Shown in pieces: positions 33,346 through 42,012 of a DNA stretch of 64,000 nt. A program made the translations under genes and the position numbers. Source of the DNA: Haliscomenobacter sp965225875 (GTDB taxonomy: Bacteria > Bacteroidota > Bacteroidia > Chitinophagales > Saprospiraceae); contig NZ_CBDDBS010000002.1 in NCBI RefSeq assembly GCF_965225875.1, positions 4,092,001 through 4,156,000 on the forward strand, read 5' to 3'. Position 1 is the first letter of the stretch. Every line of letters begins with the position of its first letter. The notes under the pieces are model-generated. The model made no database searches and was not told the origin of the DNA. It saw only the letters and a program-made list of their open reading frames with translations.

Positions 33346-34881
33346 ATGGTACTGACAACTGACAAAAAAAGCATCAGCATACACAACACGGAAGCCGTTT
33401 CGATAGCGGAGATCCCGGTGTTGGCTTATTCCGACTTTAAAGCGCAGGTTTTAACCTGGTTGCATTTTGAAAAATGTCATTGTGTAGCCTACTTCGCCTA
33501 TCCATTTGCAGGTGGATTAAAATTCATTGCCGCGATTGCCGATGATTCCAATGCGCAGATTTATTTGCTTTCGCATGAGCAAAAAGGCCAAAACATCGAA
33601 TTGGACGCACTGAGTGCTACGGCGATGCCCATGCACATTTACGAAAGAGAAATTGCCGAAAATTACGGAGTAGTTTTTAACAACCATCCCTGGCCCAAAC
33701 CGGTGCGCTTTGCGTTTAACCGCTTCAACCAGGAGATGCAAGTCAATGACTACCCCTTTTATAAAATTGAGAGTGATCAATTGCATGAAGTGGGGGTTGG
33801 GCCCATTCACGCTGGTGTTATCGAACCGGGACACTTCCGGTTTTTGTGCAATGGTGAGACGGTTTTGCACCTCGAAATTCAGTTGGGCTGGCAGCACCGT
33901 GGCATAGAACAATTGTACTTGGATAAAAAAACAATGTTACAGCGTGCTATTCTTTCGGAAAACATCGCCGGGGATACGGCAGTAGGACACGCTACTGCCT
34001 ATGCCTTGGTAAGTGAAAGTTTGACTGGCGCTCATACTCAAAATACGATGCTCGATATCGAGCGAACCATTGCCCTGGAATGGGAACGTATTGCAATGTG
34101 CATTTTTGATTTGTCGAACCTCAATATCGGGATTGCTTATCAATTGGCCAATTCAGTGTTTGGCGCACTGCGTACACCAGTCATCAACTTCTTCCAATCC
34201 TGGTGTGGCAACCGTTTTGGCAAAAGCCTGATCCGTCCTGGGGGAGCCCATTATCCACTGACGGATGAATTGGTGGCAAAATTGGTAGCCATCATGGACG
34301 ATTTTGAGACCCGTTTTGATGCGATGGCCGAAAAAACTTTCCATTTGCCTTCTGTACTGAACCGTTTTGACGGCATTGGCAAAGTGACCAAAAAACAAAT
34401 GACCCTGATCGGCGCGGTAGGCCAGGCGGCAAAAGCAGCAGGGCTCATTCGAGATACTCGTTATACCCACCCGGTAATGGCTTACGAAATCCTCAAAATA
34501 CTCCCCGAAATGCAAAACGGCGGGGATGTATTGGCCCGTTTCATCATGCGCAGGCTGGAAATCAAACAATCCATCACGATGATTCGCCACTTGTTGGACA
34601 TGCGGCAATACGTAGATCAGGAGTCTGGTGCGCCATTGAAGCAAAGTGAAGCCAGCATGAAACCCAATACTTTCAGCTTGGCCCTGGTGGAAGGCTGGAG
34701 AGGTGAGATTTGCCACTGCGCAATTACTGATGAGCATGGGGATTTGCAACATTACAAGGTCAAAGATCCTTCCTTCCACAATTGGTTGGCCCTGGCACTG
34801 AGCTTGCGGAATCTGGAAATTTCCGATTTCCCCATCAACAACAAGAGTTATAATTTATCCTACTGTGGATTTGATTTGTAA
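33346..34881 (+). CDS. HyfG/NuoCD-like large subunit lacking the NiFe site
   Basis: The 511-residue protein joins a NuoC-like domain (about 1-130) to a hydrogenase large-subunit/NuoD-like domain. The fold is recognisable in VGVGPIHAGVIEPGHFRFL and LGWQHRGIEQLYLDK. Where NiFe hydrogenases have the first Cys motif (RxCGxC), it has SENIAGDTAVGHA (204-216). Where they have DPCxxC near the C-terminus, it has DPSFHNW (474-480). All four NiFe ligands are therefore gone, as in the complexes called Ehr, and it cannot be a hydrogenase. The quinone-site function of NuoD is also not obvious. The ATG at 33346, after the stop of the previous gene, is used. Confidence 0.85.
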   Translation: MVLTTDKKSISIHNTEAVSIAEIPVLAYSDFKAQVLTWLHFEKCHCVAYFAYPFAGGLKFIAAIADDSNAQIYLLSHEQKGQNIELDALSATAMPMHIYEREIAENYGVVFNNHPWPKPVRFAFNRFNQEMQVNDYPFYKIESDQLHEVGVGPIHAGVIEPGHFRFLCNGETVLHLEIQLGWQHRGIEQLYLDKKTMLQRAILSENIAGDTAVGHATAYALVSESLTGAHTQNTMLDIERTIALEWERIAMCIFDLSNLNIGIAYQLANSVFGALRTPVINFFQSWCGNRFGKSLIRPGGAHYPLTDELVAKLVAIMDDFETRFDAMAEKTFHLPSVLNRFDGIGKVTKKQMTLIGAVGQAAKAAGLIRDTRYTHPVMAYEILKILPEMQNGGDVLARFIMRRLEIKQSITMIRHLLDMRQYVDQESGAPLKQSEASMKPNTFSLALVEGWRGEICHCAITDEHGDLQHYKVKDPSFHNWLALALSLRNLEISDFPINNKSYNLSYCGFDL

Positions 34882-34892
34882 AACAGGAAAAC

Positions 34893-35654
34893 ATGATCAT
34901 CGAAGAAATCAACATCCTGCGCCAACATGGCTGGCAATACATCCCGGATCCACTAAAGGCCGAAGTACCGGCGCCTTTTAGAGGCCGCCCGGAGATACAA
35001 GTGGGCATGAGCCAGGACACGCAGCAAGCCCTGGCTGATTTGTGCCCCGTGGAAGCGATAGGGATGAATCCCCTTTCGATTGATTTGGGTAAATGTTACT
35101 TCTGCGGCGAATGTGCGCTGGCTTATCCACAAGCGATTCGTTTTACCAATGATCATCGCCTGGCCAGCAATGTCCGTCAGCGACTCATTGTAGCAGAAGG
35201 AGATACCCGTGGAATAGAACTGGATCCTGACAAAATCAGAAAAGAGATTACCGCTATGTTCGGCCGTTCCCTCAAGTTGCGCCAGATTTCTGCCGCAGGA
35301 GAGAACAGCCACGAAGCAGAACTGAACGCCTGTGGCAACGTCAACTTTGACATGGGCCGTTATGGCATCGAATTTGTGGCTTCGCCACGCCATGCTGATG
35401 GCATCGTTATCACGGGGCCAATTTCGCAAAACATGGCTGAAGCTACCGAGATATGCTACGAAGCAGTACCCGATCCCAAAATTGTCGTACTGGTTGGCTC
35501 CGACGCCATCAGTGGTGGCATCTTTGCGGGAAGTGGTGCATTGAATCGCAGCTTTTTGAACAAGGTATCGATCGATCTTTACGTACCAGGGAATCCCCCA
35601 CATCCCTTAACCTTCATCAATGGCATTTTGGCCTTGAGCCGGAGCAGGTCATAA
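34893..35654 (+). CDS. Fused ferredoxin / NuoB-like small subunit lacking the N2 ligands
   Basis: The 253-residue protein fuses an N-terminal ferredoxin-like part with a HycG/HyfI/NuoB-like domain. The ferredoxin part has Cys51 (DLCPVEAI) and Cys68, 71 and 74 (CYFCGEC), enough for one [4Fe-4S] cluster; the second cluster is lost (Tyr78 in place of a Cys). The NuoB-like part is clear from GIEFVASPRHADGIVITGP and YEAVPDPKIVVLVG. At the four proximal-cluster Cys positions it appears to have Glu137 and His140 (for CxxC), Asp204 (for the Cys of GDCA) and Asn234 (for GCPP). The electron path to any active site is thus broken. Confidence 0.82.
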   Translation: MIIEEINILRQHGWQYIPDPLKAEVPAPFRGRPEIQVGMSQDTQQALADLCPVEAIGMNPLSIDLGKCYFCGECALAYPQAIRFTNDHRLASNVRQRLIVAEGDTRGIELDPDKIRKEITAMFGRSLKLRQISAAGENSHEAELNACGNVNFDMGRYGIEFVASPRHADGIVITGPISQNMAEATEICYEAVPDPKIVVLVGSDAISGGIFAGSGALNRSFLNKVSIDLYVPGNPPHPLTFINGILALSRSRS

Positions 35655-35812
35655 CCTGTTCCTCAACATAATGAAACCCAGCATCTGGAGTTGACCTTTT
35701 GCTGACCCGCCCAATTAAGAACAGACCGGAACACCATTCCACTGCACAGGAATCTCTCCCTGTTGCGGCTAGGAGACTGTTTTTTCAAAAAGGACTCAAA
35801 CAATTATTCACC

Positions 35813-37435
35813 ATGGAACAACAAACCATTATTCGCCCTAAAACTGGCTGGGCTGGATTCAAAGAAAACTGGTCAAAAGACCTGTTGTCGGGATTTTTGG
35901 TGTCCCTGATTGCGTTACCACTCAGTTTAGGTATCGCCGGAGCAAGTAACTTCCCTCCCATCATGGGTGTAATGACAGCCATAGTAGGCGGTATAGTTGT
36001 TGCTTTTTTTGCAGGTTCTGAATTGACCATTAAAGGCCCGGCCGCCGGGCTCATCGTTATTGTTGCTGGTGCCGTTGAAGAGCTTGGTAAAGGGGACAAT
36101 GACCTGGGCTGGAAACTGGCCCTGGGTGTAGTGGTGGTAGCGGGAGCCATCCAGGTGCTGTTTGGCATCTTTAAGGTGGCTAAACTAGCCGACTTTTTCC
36201 CGCTTTCGGCAGTTCACGGGATGTTGGCCGCCATTGGCATCATCATCATGTCCAAACAAATTCACCTGGCGGTAGGTATTTCGCCTGCTGAATTGAAGGG
36301 TAAGGAACCGCTGGAACTCTTGACCATGGTACCACATAGTTTGTACCACATGGAGTACCACGTTGCCATTATCGGCTTCGTCAGTTTGGTGATCCTGTTT
36401 GGTTGGCAGTTCATCAAAGTGAAAGCTTTGAAAAAATTCCCACCAGCACTATTGGTTCTGATTGTAGGGGTGTTGATGGGTTTGTATTTCCATTTATCGG
36501 ACCCCAACTATGCCAACATCAAACCATTGGTAAGTCCTGGCGACTTTAAATTGGCTTTTAACGCAAGTTTTGCCGGATTGAGTAGTGATTTGTTGCCGAT
36601 TTTTCTGAAATACGTCCTGATGTTTACTCTGGTAGGTAGCCTTGAGTCTTTGTTGACGGGTAAAGCAATCGACCTGCTCGATCCTTACCAGCGCAAAGCC
36701 AACCTAAGTAAAGACCTTACCGCAGTAGGGATAGGCAACATGGTAGCTGGCTTTTTGGGTGGTCTGCCGATGATTTCAGAAGTTGCCCGTAGTTCTGCCA
36801 ATATTGGCAACGGCGGTCGTACCCGTTGGGCCAATTTATTCCAAGGGGTGTCGCTGCTGGTATTTGTAGTGGTATTGACCCCACTAATCAAAATGGTCCC
36901 CGTGGCCTCATTGGCTGCGATGCTCATCTTTGTAGGTTTCCGTTTAGCAGCACCAAAAGAGTTCATCCACGTCTACCACATCGGTAAGGAACAGTTGCTC
37001 ATTTTTATTGTAACCGTTATTGCCACCATATCCACGGATTTGTTGATTGGTGTAGGCACCGGAATCTTGCTTAAACTGATCATGCAATTGATCTCTGGTG
37101 TGCCGCTGAAATACGTTTTCCGTCAGCCCATCAAAATGTCCATTTCTGAAGAGGAATACCTCCTGGAAGTGAGCGGTGCGGCAACCTTCAGCAATTTGCT
37201 CAACATCAAAAAACATTTGGATAAGGTGCCTTCTGGCTCCAATGTGCGCATCAATTTGGAAAAATCTCGCTATGTAGACCACACCGTGCTGGAAAACCTG
37301 CACAACTACAAGCGTGAGCACGAGTTGGGGGGCGGTAATTTTCAAGTGACCGGTATTGAACGGCACAAACCGCTGTCTGATCACCCATTGGCTGCACGTC
37401 GTGGCAAAAACGACGACATGATTCAGCACACCTAG
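35813..37435 (+). CDS. SulP-family inorganic anion transporter with STAS domain
   Basis: The 540-residue protein has a transmembrane SulP domain of about 12-14 helices opening with DLLSGFLVSLIALPLSLGIA and containing the family signature near ELTIKGPAAGLIVIV. A C-terminal STAS domain covers about 440-530 (VSGAATFSNLLNIKKHLDKV, RYVDHTVLENL). SulP proteins carry sulfate, or bicarbonate in the BicA type, usually with Na+ or H+. Its place 158 nt after a complex-I-like gene cluster, with dabAB further on, favours bicarbonate, but this is inference. The ATG at 35813 precedes the conserved start. A terminator follows at 37548. Confidence 0.9.
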   Translation: MEQQTIIRPKTGWAGFKENWSKDLLSGFLVSLIALPLSLGIAGASNFPPIMGVMTAIVGGIVVAFFAGSELTIKGPAAGLIVIVAGAVEELGKGDNDLGWKLALGVVVVAGAIQVLFGIFKVAKLADFFPLSAVHGMLAAIGIIIMSKQIHLAVGISPAELKGKEPLELLTMVPHSLYHMEYHVAIIGFVSLVILFGWQFIKVKALKKFPPALLVLIVGVLMGLYFHLSDPNYANIKPLVSPGDFKLAFNASFAGLSSDLLPIFLKYVLMFTLVGSLESLLTGKAIDLLDPYQRKANLSKDLTAVGIGNMVAGFLGGLPMISEVARSSANIGNGGRTRWANLFQGVSLLVFVVVLTPLIKMVPVASLAAMLIFVGFRLAAPKEFIHVYHIGKEQLLIFIVTVIATISTDLLIGVGTGILLKLIMQLISGVPLKYVFRQPIKMSISEEEYLLEVSGAATFSNLLNIKKHLDKVPSGSNVRINLEKSRYVDHTVLENLHNYKREHELGGGNFQVTGIERHKPLSDHPLAARRGKNDDMIQHT

Positions 37436-37547
37436 AACTTGTTTAAATTTTCACCTTGCTATTACCTGAAGGAAGTCCTTCAAACAGTTCCATACCATTC
37501 TTTCTTTTTGATTTTATTTGTAAAATTGTCTTTTCATACTAGCCAGG

Positions 37548-37579
37548 GGGCGAGTAAGGATACTCGCCCCCCCTTTAAT
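37548..37579 (+). terminator. Terminator after the SulP gene
   Basis: GGGGGCGAGTA (37548-37558) pairs perfectly with TACTCGCCCCC (37563-37573) around a 4-nt loop. CC and a short T-run follow. It lies 16 nt before the next ATG and separates SulP from the porin gene. Confidence 0.75.
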
Positions 37580-37594
37580 CTAATCAATCATCCG

Positions 37595-38947
37595 ATGAGA
37601 AACTTCCTTGCCTTGGTAGCATTCAGCCTACTGAGTACCTTGCTTTTTGCACAAAGCAACCCTGAAAAGGATGCACTGAAAATCAACATCAATGAAAGTG
37701 GTAGCCACTTTTTTCAGGCTACCTTTTTGAACCAGACTTGGCTGCGCTACAACCAAAGCAATCCGGGAACATTGGTACAGGGGCAGGCTCAGGACCAAAC
37801 TTTCGATATCGGCTTGCGCCGCACGCGGATCCAGCTCTTTGGCCAAATTACCGACAAAGCTTTTATCTATTTCCAGTTCGGGCAAAACAACTTCAACAGC
37901 CAGTTCAATACCGGCGCTAACCGTAAGTTGGCGGCTTTTTTCCACGATGCCTTGTGCGAATTTAAAGTGGGTCAAGGCAATGCCTTGAAGTTGGGTGGAG
38001 GTTTGACCATTGCCAATGGCCTTTCCCGCTTTTCACAGCCCAGCATTGGTACCATCATGACACTGGATGTGCCCGTAGGCCTGCAAACCACTGTGGATCA
38101 AACCGATGAATTCAGCCGCAAATTGAGTTTGTATGCGCGAGGCCAGGTTGGTAAACTGGACTATCGCCTGGTACTGAGCGATCCCTTTCCCATCAATTCG
38201 AATGGACAAGCTCTGCCTGCCTTGTCGTCTTCAGTGGCCAATTTTTCCCAATTTGGTCGCCACAAACAAGCCCAAGGTTACCTCATTTGGCAGTTTTTCG
38301 ACCATGAAGGCCACAACACACCTTATATGACGGGTACTTATTTGGGTAAAAAGAAAGTATTCAACATTGCAGTTGGGGGCATTTTCCAGAAAGACGCCAT
38401 GTGGCTGCGCAGCAGTGCCAATGATACTACTTACCAGGACATGAAACATTTTGCCGTAGAAAGTTACCTGGATATGCCTTTGAACAAGGAAAAAGGCACG
38501 GCTATTTCTGCTTATATCGGGTACATCAACACCAATTTTGGTACCAATTACCTGCGCTACAACGGCATTATGAACCCGGCGAATGGGACCAGTTTGACTG
38601 CCCAAAACAGCATCACCGGACAAGGCCCGACCTTTGGCAATTCCTTTCCAATGTTTGGAACCGGGTCGACCGTTTATGCTCAATTTGGCTACCTGCTCTC
38701 CAACAAGATACTCAAGGGTCACGGGCAGTTGATGCCTTATGTGGCTTCTACATTAGCAAGTTACGATCGCCTGGGCAACTTGAATACCAACACCTTCAAT
38801 GCTGGGATCAATTGGTTTTTGAGCGGACACAAGGCTAAACTATCGCTGGATTTACAAAACAGGCCTACCTATACGGTTGAACAAAATACCATTTCAGCTG
38901 GGGATCGGAAAAATACACTTACGCTCCAGTACCAAATTTTCATCTAG
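37595..38947 (+). CDS. Outer-membrane porin, OprP/OprO-like
   Basis: The ATG at 37595 opens a signal peptide (MRNFLALVAFSLLSTLLFAQ), giving a 450-residue precursor. The early part resembles phosphate-selective-porin-like proteins (TWLRYNQSNPGT, DIGLRRTRIQLFGQITDKAF, IYFQFGQNNFN), and the chain ends in the strand LTLQYQIFI. It is therefore likely a beta-barrel passing small anions across the outer membrane. Its place behind a SulP transporter suggests it could serve the same anion. The terminator between them argues for separate transcription. Confidence 0.75.
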   Translation: MRNFLALVAFSLLSTLLFAQSNPEKDALKININESGSHFFQATFLNQTWLRYNQSNPGTLVQGQAQDQTFDIGLRRTRIQLFGQITDKAFIYFQFGQNNFNSQFNTGANRKLAAFFHDALCEFKVGQGNALKLGGGLTIANGLSRFSQPSIGTIMTLDVPVGLQTTVDQTDEFSRKLSLYARGQVGKLDYRLVLSDPFPINSNGQALPALSSSVANFSQFGRHKQAQGYLIWQFFDHEGHNTPYMTGTYLGKKKVFNIAVGGIFQKDAMWLRSSANDTTYQDMKHFAVESYLDMPLNKEKGTAISAYIGYINTNFGTNYLRYNGIMNPANGTSLTAQNSITGQGPTFGNSFPMFGTGSTVYAQFGYLLSNKILKGHGQLMPYVASTLASYDRLGNLNTNTFNAGINWFLSGHKAKLSLDLQNRPTYTVEQNTISAGDRKNTLTLQYQIFI

Positions 38948-38972
38948 CTTAGGTATTTTTGATCTGATTGTG

Positions 38973-39014
38973 ATATGCCCTTGAAGCTGGCCTTCAAGGG
39001 CATATTGCATTTTT
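38973..39014 (+). terminator. Terminator after the porin gene
   Basis: ATATGCCCTTGAAG (38973-38986) pairs with CTTCAAGGGCATAT (38992-39005), a 14-bp perfect stem with a 5-nt loop. A T-rich tail follows. Confidence 0.8.
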
Positions 39015-39181
39015 GGCACTATTGACAAGTTTCATTTTTTAAATTGACAATCGTCATCTCTCCCCACCCTGAGCTGCACGATCTTGCCTCTGATTTCACG
39101 CAAAACCTTTACTTTCTTGGTTTTTTTCCAAAAATAATGGCAGTTTTGCCTTTGCTTATTCAAAATTCAAAACAGCCATTA

Positions 39182-39763
39182 ATGAAAAACATCACATCAG
39201 TACTGACCTGGATATTGTTGGTAGCCGTTGGCTACCTGTTTTTTGCACATTTCAGCAACCCTGCATCAGGTTCAAAGGAAAAAGCCGAAATAACGGTAAA
39301 AGAGGATACGCCCAAAATCGTATACGTCAATGGCGACAGCCTGCTGAATAAATACGCGGTTTTTCAGGCTGATTTAAAAGCACTGGAAACCCGTAGCAAA
39401 GGCATGGAAAGTACCCTGGCCAGCCGAGGTCGTTCCCTCCAACAAGAGTTGATCGCTGCTGAACAGAAGGCTCAATCCGGTCAGTGGGCACCAGCACAAA
39501 TCCAGAAGGAGCAACAGCGCCTCATGCAAAAGCAACAAAGTTTGGTTGCCCAGCAAGAAAGCATGTCGAAACAACTGCTGGACGAGCGCCAAAAATTGCA
39601 GGAAAATCTGGAAAAGCGGGTAAAAGAACTGCTCACCGCCATCCGCAAGGAAAAAGGGTATGATTTTATTCTGAATTACGGTCCAGGTACCGGGGTGTTG
39701 ATGGTCAATGATAGCCTCGACATTACCAAAGTGGTACTGGAAAAATTGAACGCCAAACAGTAG
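39182..39763 (+). CDS. OmpH/Skp-family periplasmic chaperone-like protein
   Basis: The 193-residue protein has one N-terminal membrane segment (ITSVLTWILLVAVGYLFFAH). It then has the OmpH start IVYVNGDSLLNKYAVFQADL, a long Gln/Lys/Glu-rich coiled coil (about 75-150) and the C-terminal strand part KGYDFILNYGPGTGVLMVND. Skp-like proteins hold outer-membrane proteins in the periplasm by means of a trimeric coiled-coil cavity. Here the segment may be an uncleaved anchor. The ATG at 39182 is preferred to earlier codons. Confidence 0.82.
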   Translation: MKNITSVLTWILLVAVGYLFFAHFSNPASGSKEKAEITVKEDTPKIVYVNGDSLLNKYAVFQADLKALETRSKGMESTLASRGRSLQQELIAAEQKAQSGQWAPAQIQKEQQRLMQKQQSLVAQQESMSKQLLDERQKLQENLEKRVKELLTAIRKEKGYDFILNYGPGTGVLMVNDSLDITKVVLEKLNAKQ

Positions 39764-39772
39764 GGACAACCC

Positions 39773-39850
39773 TACGTGGTTGCCCCTACTGTGGGCGACC
39801 ACATAGGGTACGCCCCAACGTACGTGGTTGTCCCTATTGTGGGCGACCAC
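39773..39850. repeat. Two tandem GTGGTTGCCCCTA units
   Basis: A 30-nt unit (tacgtggttgcccctactgt plus gggcgaccac) starts at 39773 and again at 39821 with two changes, a period of 48. Each unit can fold on itself through GTGGTTGCCC and GGGCGACCAC. Related GGTTGCCCC words occur at 53074-53160. Confidence 0.7.
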
Positions 39851-39944
39851 GGAGGGTCGCCTCTACGAAGATTTTTTCCCTAACCAAATTCCTTCCTGGA
39901 CCGTCAATCCATACCATATTTTCTAACCCAAAACAGGCATTGAC

Positions 39945-41807
39945 ATGTTACAGGAAGAAGCATTAACCATGAAAAACCCATACACCGGTTCCTTCAAGGA
40001 ACTCAAACGCTGGCTCGAAAAAACGATCGAGCTCTGCCAACCCGACGAGGTGCAGCTCTGCGACGGATCGGAAGCGGAGTACAATTCTATGACCGAAAAA
40101 CTGGTCGAAAAAGGTACTTTCATCCGCCTCAATCCCCAAAAATGGCCCAACAGTTTCGCTTGTTTTAGCGATCCCAGCGATGTTGCCCGGGTAGAAGACC
40201 GCACCTACATTTGTAGCATCAACCGCTCGGATGCAGGCCCAACCAACAACTGGGTGGAGCCCAAACAAATGAAAAAGACGCTCGACCCGCTGCTCAAAGG
40301 ATGCATGAAGGGCCGCACAATGTACATCATTCCCTTCTGTATGGGGCCATTGGGTTCCGAGTTGTCTCGGTATGGCATCCAGATTACCGACTCGGAATAC
40401 GTAGTAGCCAACATGCGCATCATGACACGCATGGGCAGCGCGGCTTTGGCATACATTGAGAAAGAAGAGGAATACGTAAAATGTTTGCATACCGTGGGGG
40501 CGCCACTGGCTCCCGGGCAAGAGGACAGTTCCTGGCCTTGTAATCCTACCGTAAAATACATCGTGCACTATCCCGAAGAACGTTCGATCGTGTCCTATGG
40601 TAGTGGCTACGGGGGCAACGCTCTCTTGGGTAAAAAGTGTTTTGCCCTGCGGATTGCTTCAGCACTTGGCCGTGCGGAGCACTGGCTGGCTGAGCACATG
40701 TTGATCATGGGCGCAGAATCGCCAGAGGGAGACAAAACCTACATCGCAGCAGCTTTCCCCAGTGCGTGTGGCAAAACCAACTTTGCCATGATGATCCCAC
40801 CAACGGGGATGGAGGGCTGGAAAATCACCACCGTTGGCGACGACATTGCCTGGATTCACCGGGGTGAAGGTGGTCGACTCTTTGCGATCAACCCCGAAGC
40901 CGGGTATTTTGGGGTGGCCCCAGGTACCAACCTGAAAACCAATCCTAACGCCATGGCTTCCATTGCCAAAAACACCATCTTCACCAACGTGGGGGTTACG
41001 CCCGATGGCGACATCTGGTGGGAAGGCATGAGCAAAACGCCGCCAGCCAACTTGATCGACTGGCGCAGACAGCCCTGGGACCCTGCAAGTGGCAAACCTT
41101 GCGCGCACCCTAACGCCCGCTTTACCGCACCAGCTGGCCAAAACCCGGCGATTGATTCTGAATGGAACAATCCAAATGGCGTACCAATTGGGGCCTTCAT
41201 TTTTGGCGGTCGGCGGAGTACCACTGTGCCTTTGGTGGTGCAATCGTTCAACTGGAACTTTGGGGTTTACCTCGCAGCCACCATGGGCTCTGAAATGACC
41301 GCAGCAGCCTTTGGCGAAATTGGCAAGGTGCGCCGCGACCCTTACGCCATGTTGCCCTTCCTGGGTTACCACCTCGGCGACTATTTCAACCACTGGCTGG
41401 ATTATGGCCGCGATTTGCCGAACGCACCCCGGATTTTTGGGGTCAACTGGTTCCGCAAAGACGAAGATGGCAACTTCATTTGGCCCGGTTTTGGTGAAAA
41501 CCTGCGGGTGCTGAAGTGGATCATTGGCCGCATCAAAGGCCAGGCCGCAGCGGTCGAAAGCCCGATTGGCTGGATGCCCCGCTACCAGGATTTGGACTGG
41601 ACCGGGATAGAAAATTTCACGGAAGCGGACTTTGATAAGATCATGTCCATCGACCGCGAAGCCTGGAAAAAAGAGGTAATCAACCACGAAGAATTGTTCG
41701 CTACGGCATATGATAAGCTGCCCAAGGAATTCCTGTTTATGCGGGAATTGTTGCTCTCCGCACTGTGGAGATCTCCTGAGAAATGGGGACTGGCGGCGGA
41801 GAGATAG
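39945..41807 (+). CDS. pckG: Phosphoenolpyruvate carboxykinase (GTP)
   Basis: The 620-residue enzyme interconverts oxaloacetate + GTP and phosphoenolpyruvate + CO2 + GDP, a gluconeogenic or, in reverse, CO2-fixing step. The GTP-type family is shown by the P-loop FPSACGKTNFAMM, the metal-site block VGDDIAWIH, the EPKQM motif and the GVPIGAFIFGGRR segment. Length is typical. The first ATG at 39945 (MLQEEALTMKN) is used; ATG at 39969 is equally possible. Because it consumes or releases CO2, its place between a SulP transporter and dabAB may matter, though a chance position is possible. Confidence 0.95.
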   Translation: MLQEEALTMKNPYTGSFKELKRWLEKTIELCQPDEVQLCDGSEAEYNSMTEKLVEKGTFIRLNPQKWPNSFACFSDPSDVARVEDRTYICSINRSDAGPTNNWVEPKQMKKTLDPLLKGCMKGRTMYIIPFCMGPLGSELSRYGIQITDSEYVVANMRIMTRMGSAALAYIEKEEEYVKCLHTVGAPLAPGQEDSSWPCNPTVKYIVHYPEERSIVSYGSGYGGNALLGKKCFALRIASALGRAEHWLAEHMLIMGAESPEGDKTYIAAAFPSACGKTNFAMMIPPTGMEGWKITTVGDDIAWIHRGEGGRLFAINPEAGYFGVAPGTNLKTNPNAMASIAKNTIFTNVGVTPDGDIWWEGMSKTPPANLIDWRRQPWDPASGKPCAHPNARFTAPAGQNPAIDSEWNNPNGVPIGAFIFGGRRSTTVPLVVQSFNWNFGVYLAATMGSEMTAAAFGEIGKVRRDPYAMLPFLGYHLGDYFNHWLDYGRDLPNAPRIFGVNWFRKDEDGNFIWPGFGENLRVLKWIIGRIKGQAAAVESPIGWMPRYQDLDWTGIENFTEADFDKIMSIDREAWKKEVINHEELFATAYDKLPKEFLFMRELLLSALWRSPEKWGLAAER

Positions 41808-41960
41808 GTTTTATTGAAGTTTGGATATGAATTGAGGGTGCCAGTTGAGCGGGAGTTCGGCTGGCATTTTTTTATCTTTTAATTACTTTTCGCTACAGCA
41901 ACAGATCATTAGCTATTTGTAAACACAAAAAATTAATTCATTTCTTTTTTAAAAACATAT

Positions 41961-41968
41961 TATCTTTG
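41961..41968 (+). promoter_or_regulatory. -7 element before the truncated RhuM gene
   Basis: TATCTTTG is an exact TAnnTTTG, placed 45 nt before the ATG at 42013. No good TTTG box is found 19-21 nt upstream, so promoter strength is uncertain. Confidence 0.4.
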
Positions 41969-42012
41969 TTTGCGTCTACCTCATAGCTAAAGGCCTAAAG
42001 AAAGTGCACCAA

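Noticed and set aside
28127..35654. Calling the cluster a functional hydrogenase-4 or formate hydrogenlyase
   Set aside because: The NiFe ligands and the proximal cluster ligands are absent and no hyp maturation genes or formate dehydrogenase lie nearby.
34893..35654. NADH-quinone oxidoreductase subunit B annotation
   Set aside because: The protein groups with HycG/HyfI by SPRHAD and fusion to a ferredoxin part, and lacks the N2 cysteines needed for complex I.
39773..39850. Short CRISPR array
   Set aside because: Two units only, with an 18-nt gap; they belong to the self-complementary GGTTGCCCC words.
40659..41687. 342-codon minus-strand frame within pckG
   Set aside because: Antisense shadow of a highly conserved enzyme gene; no family match.
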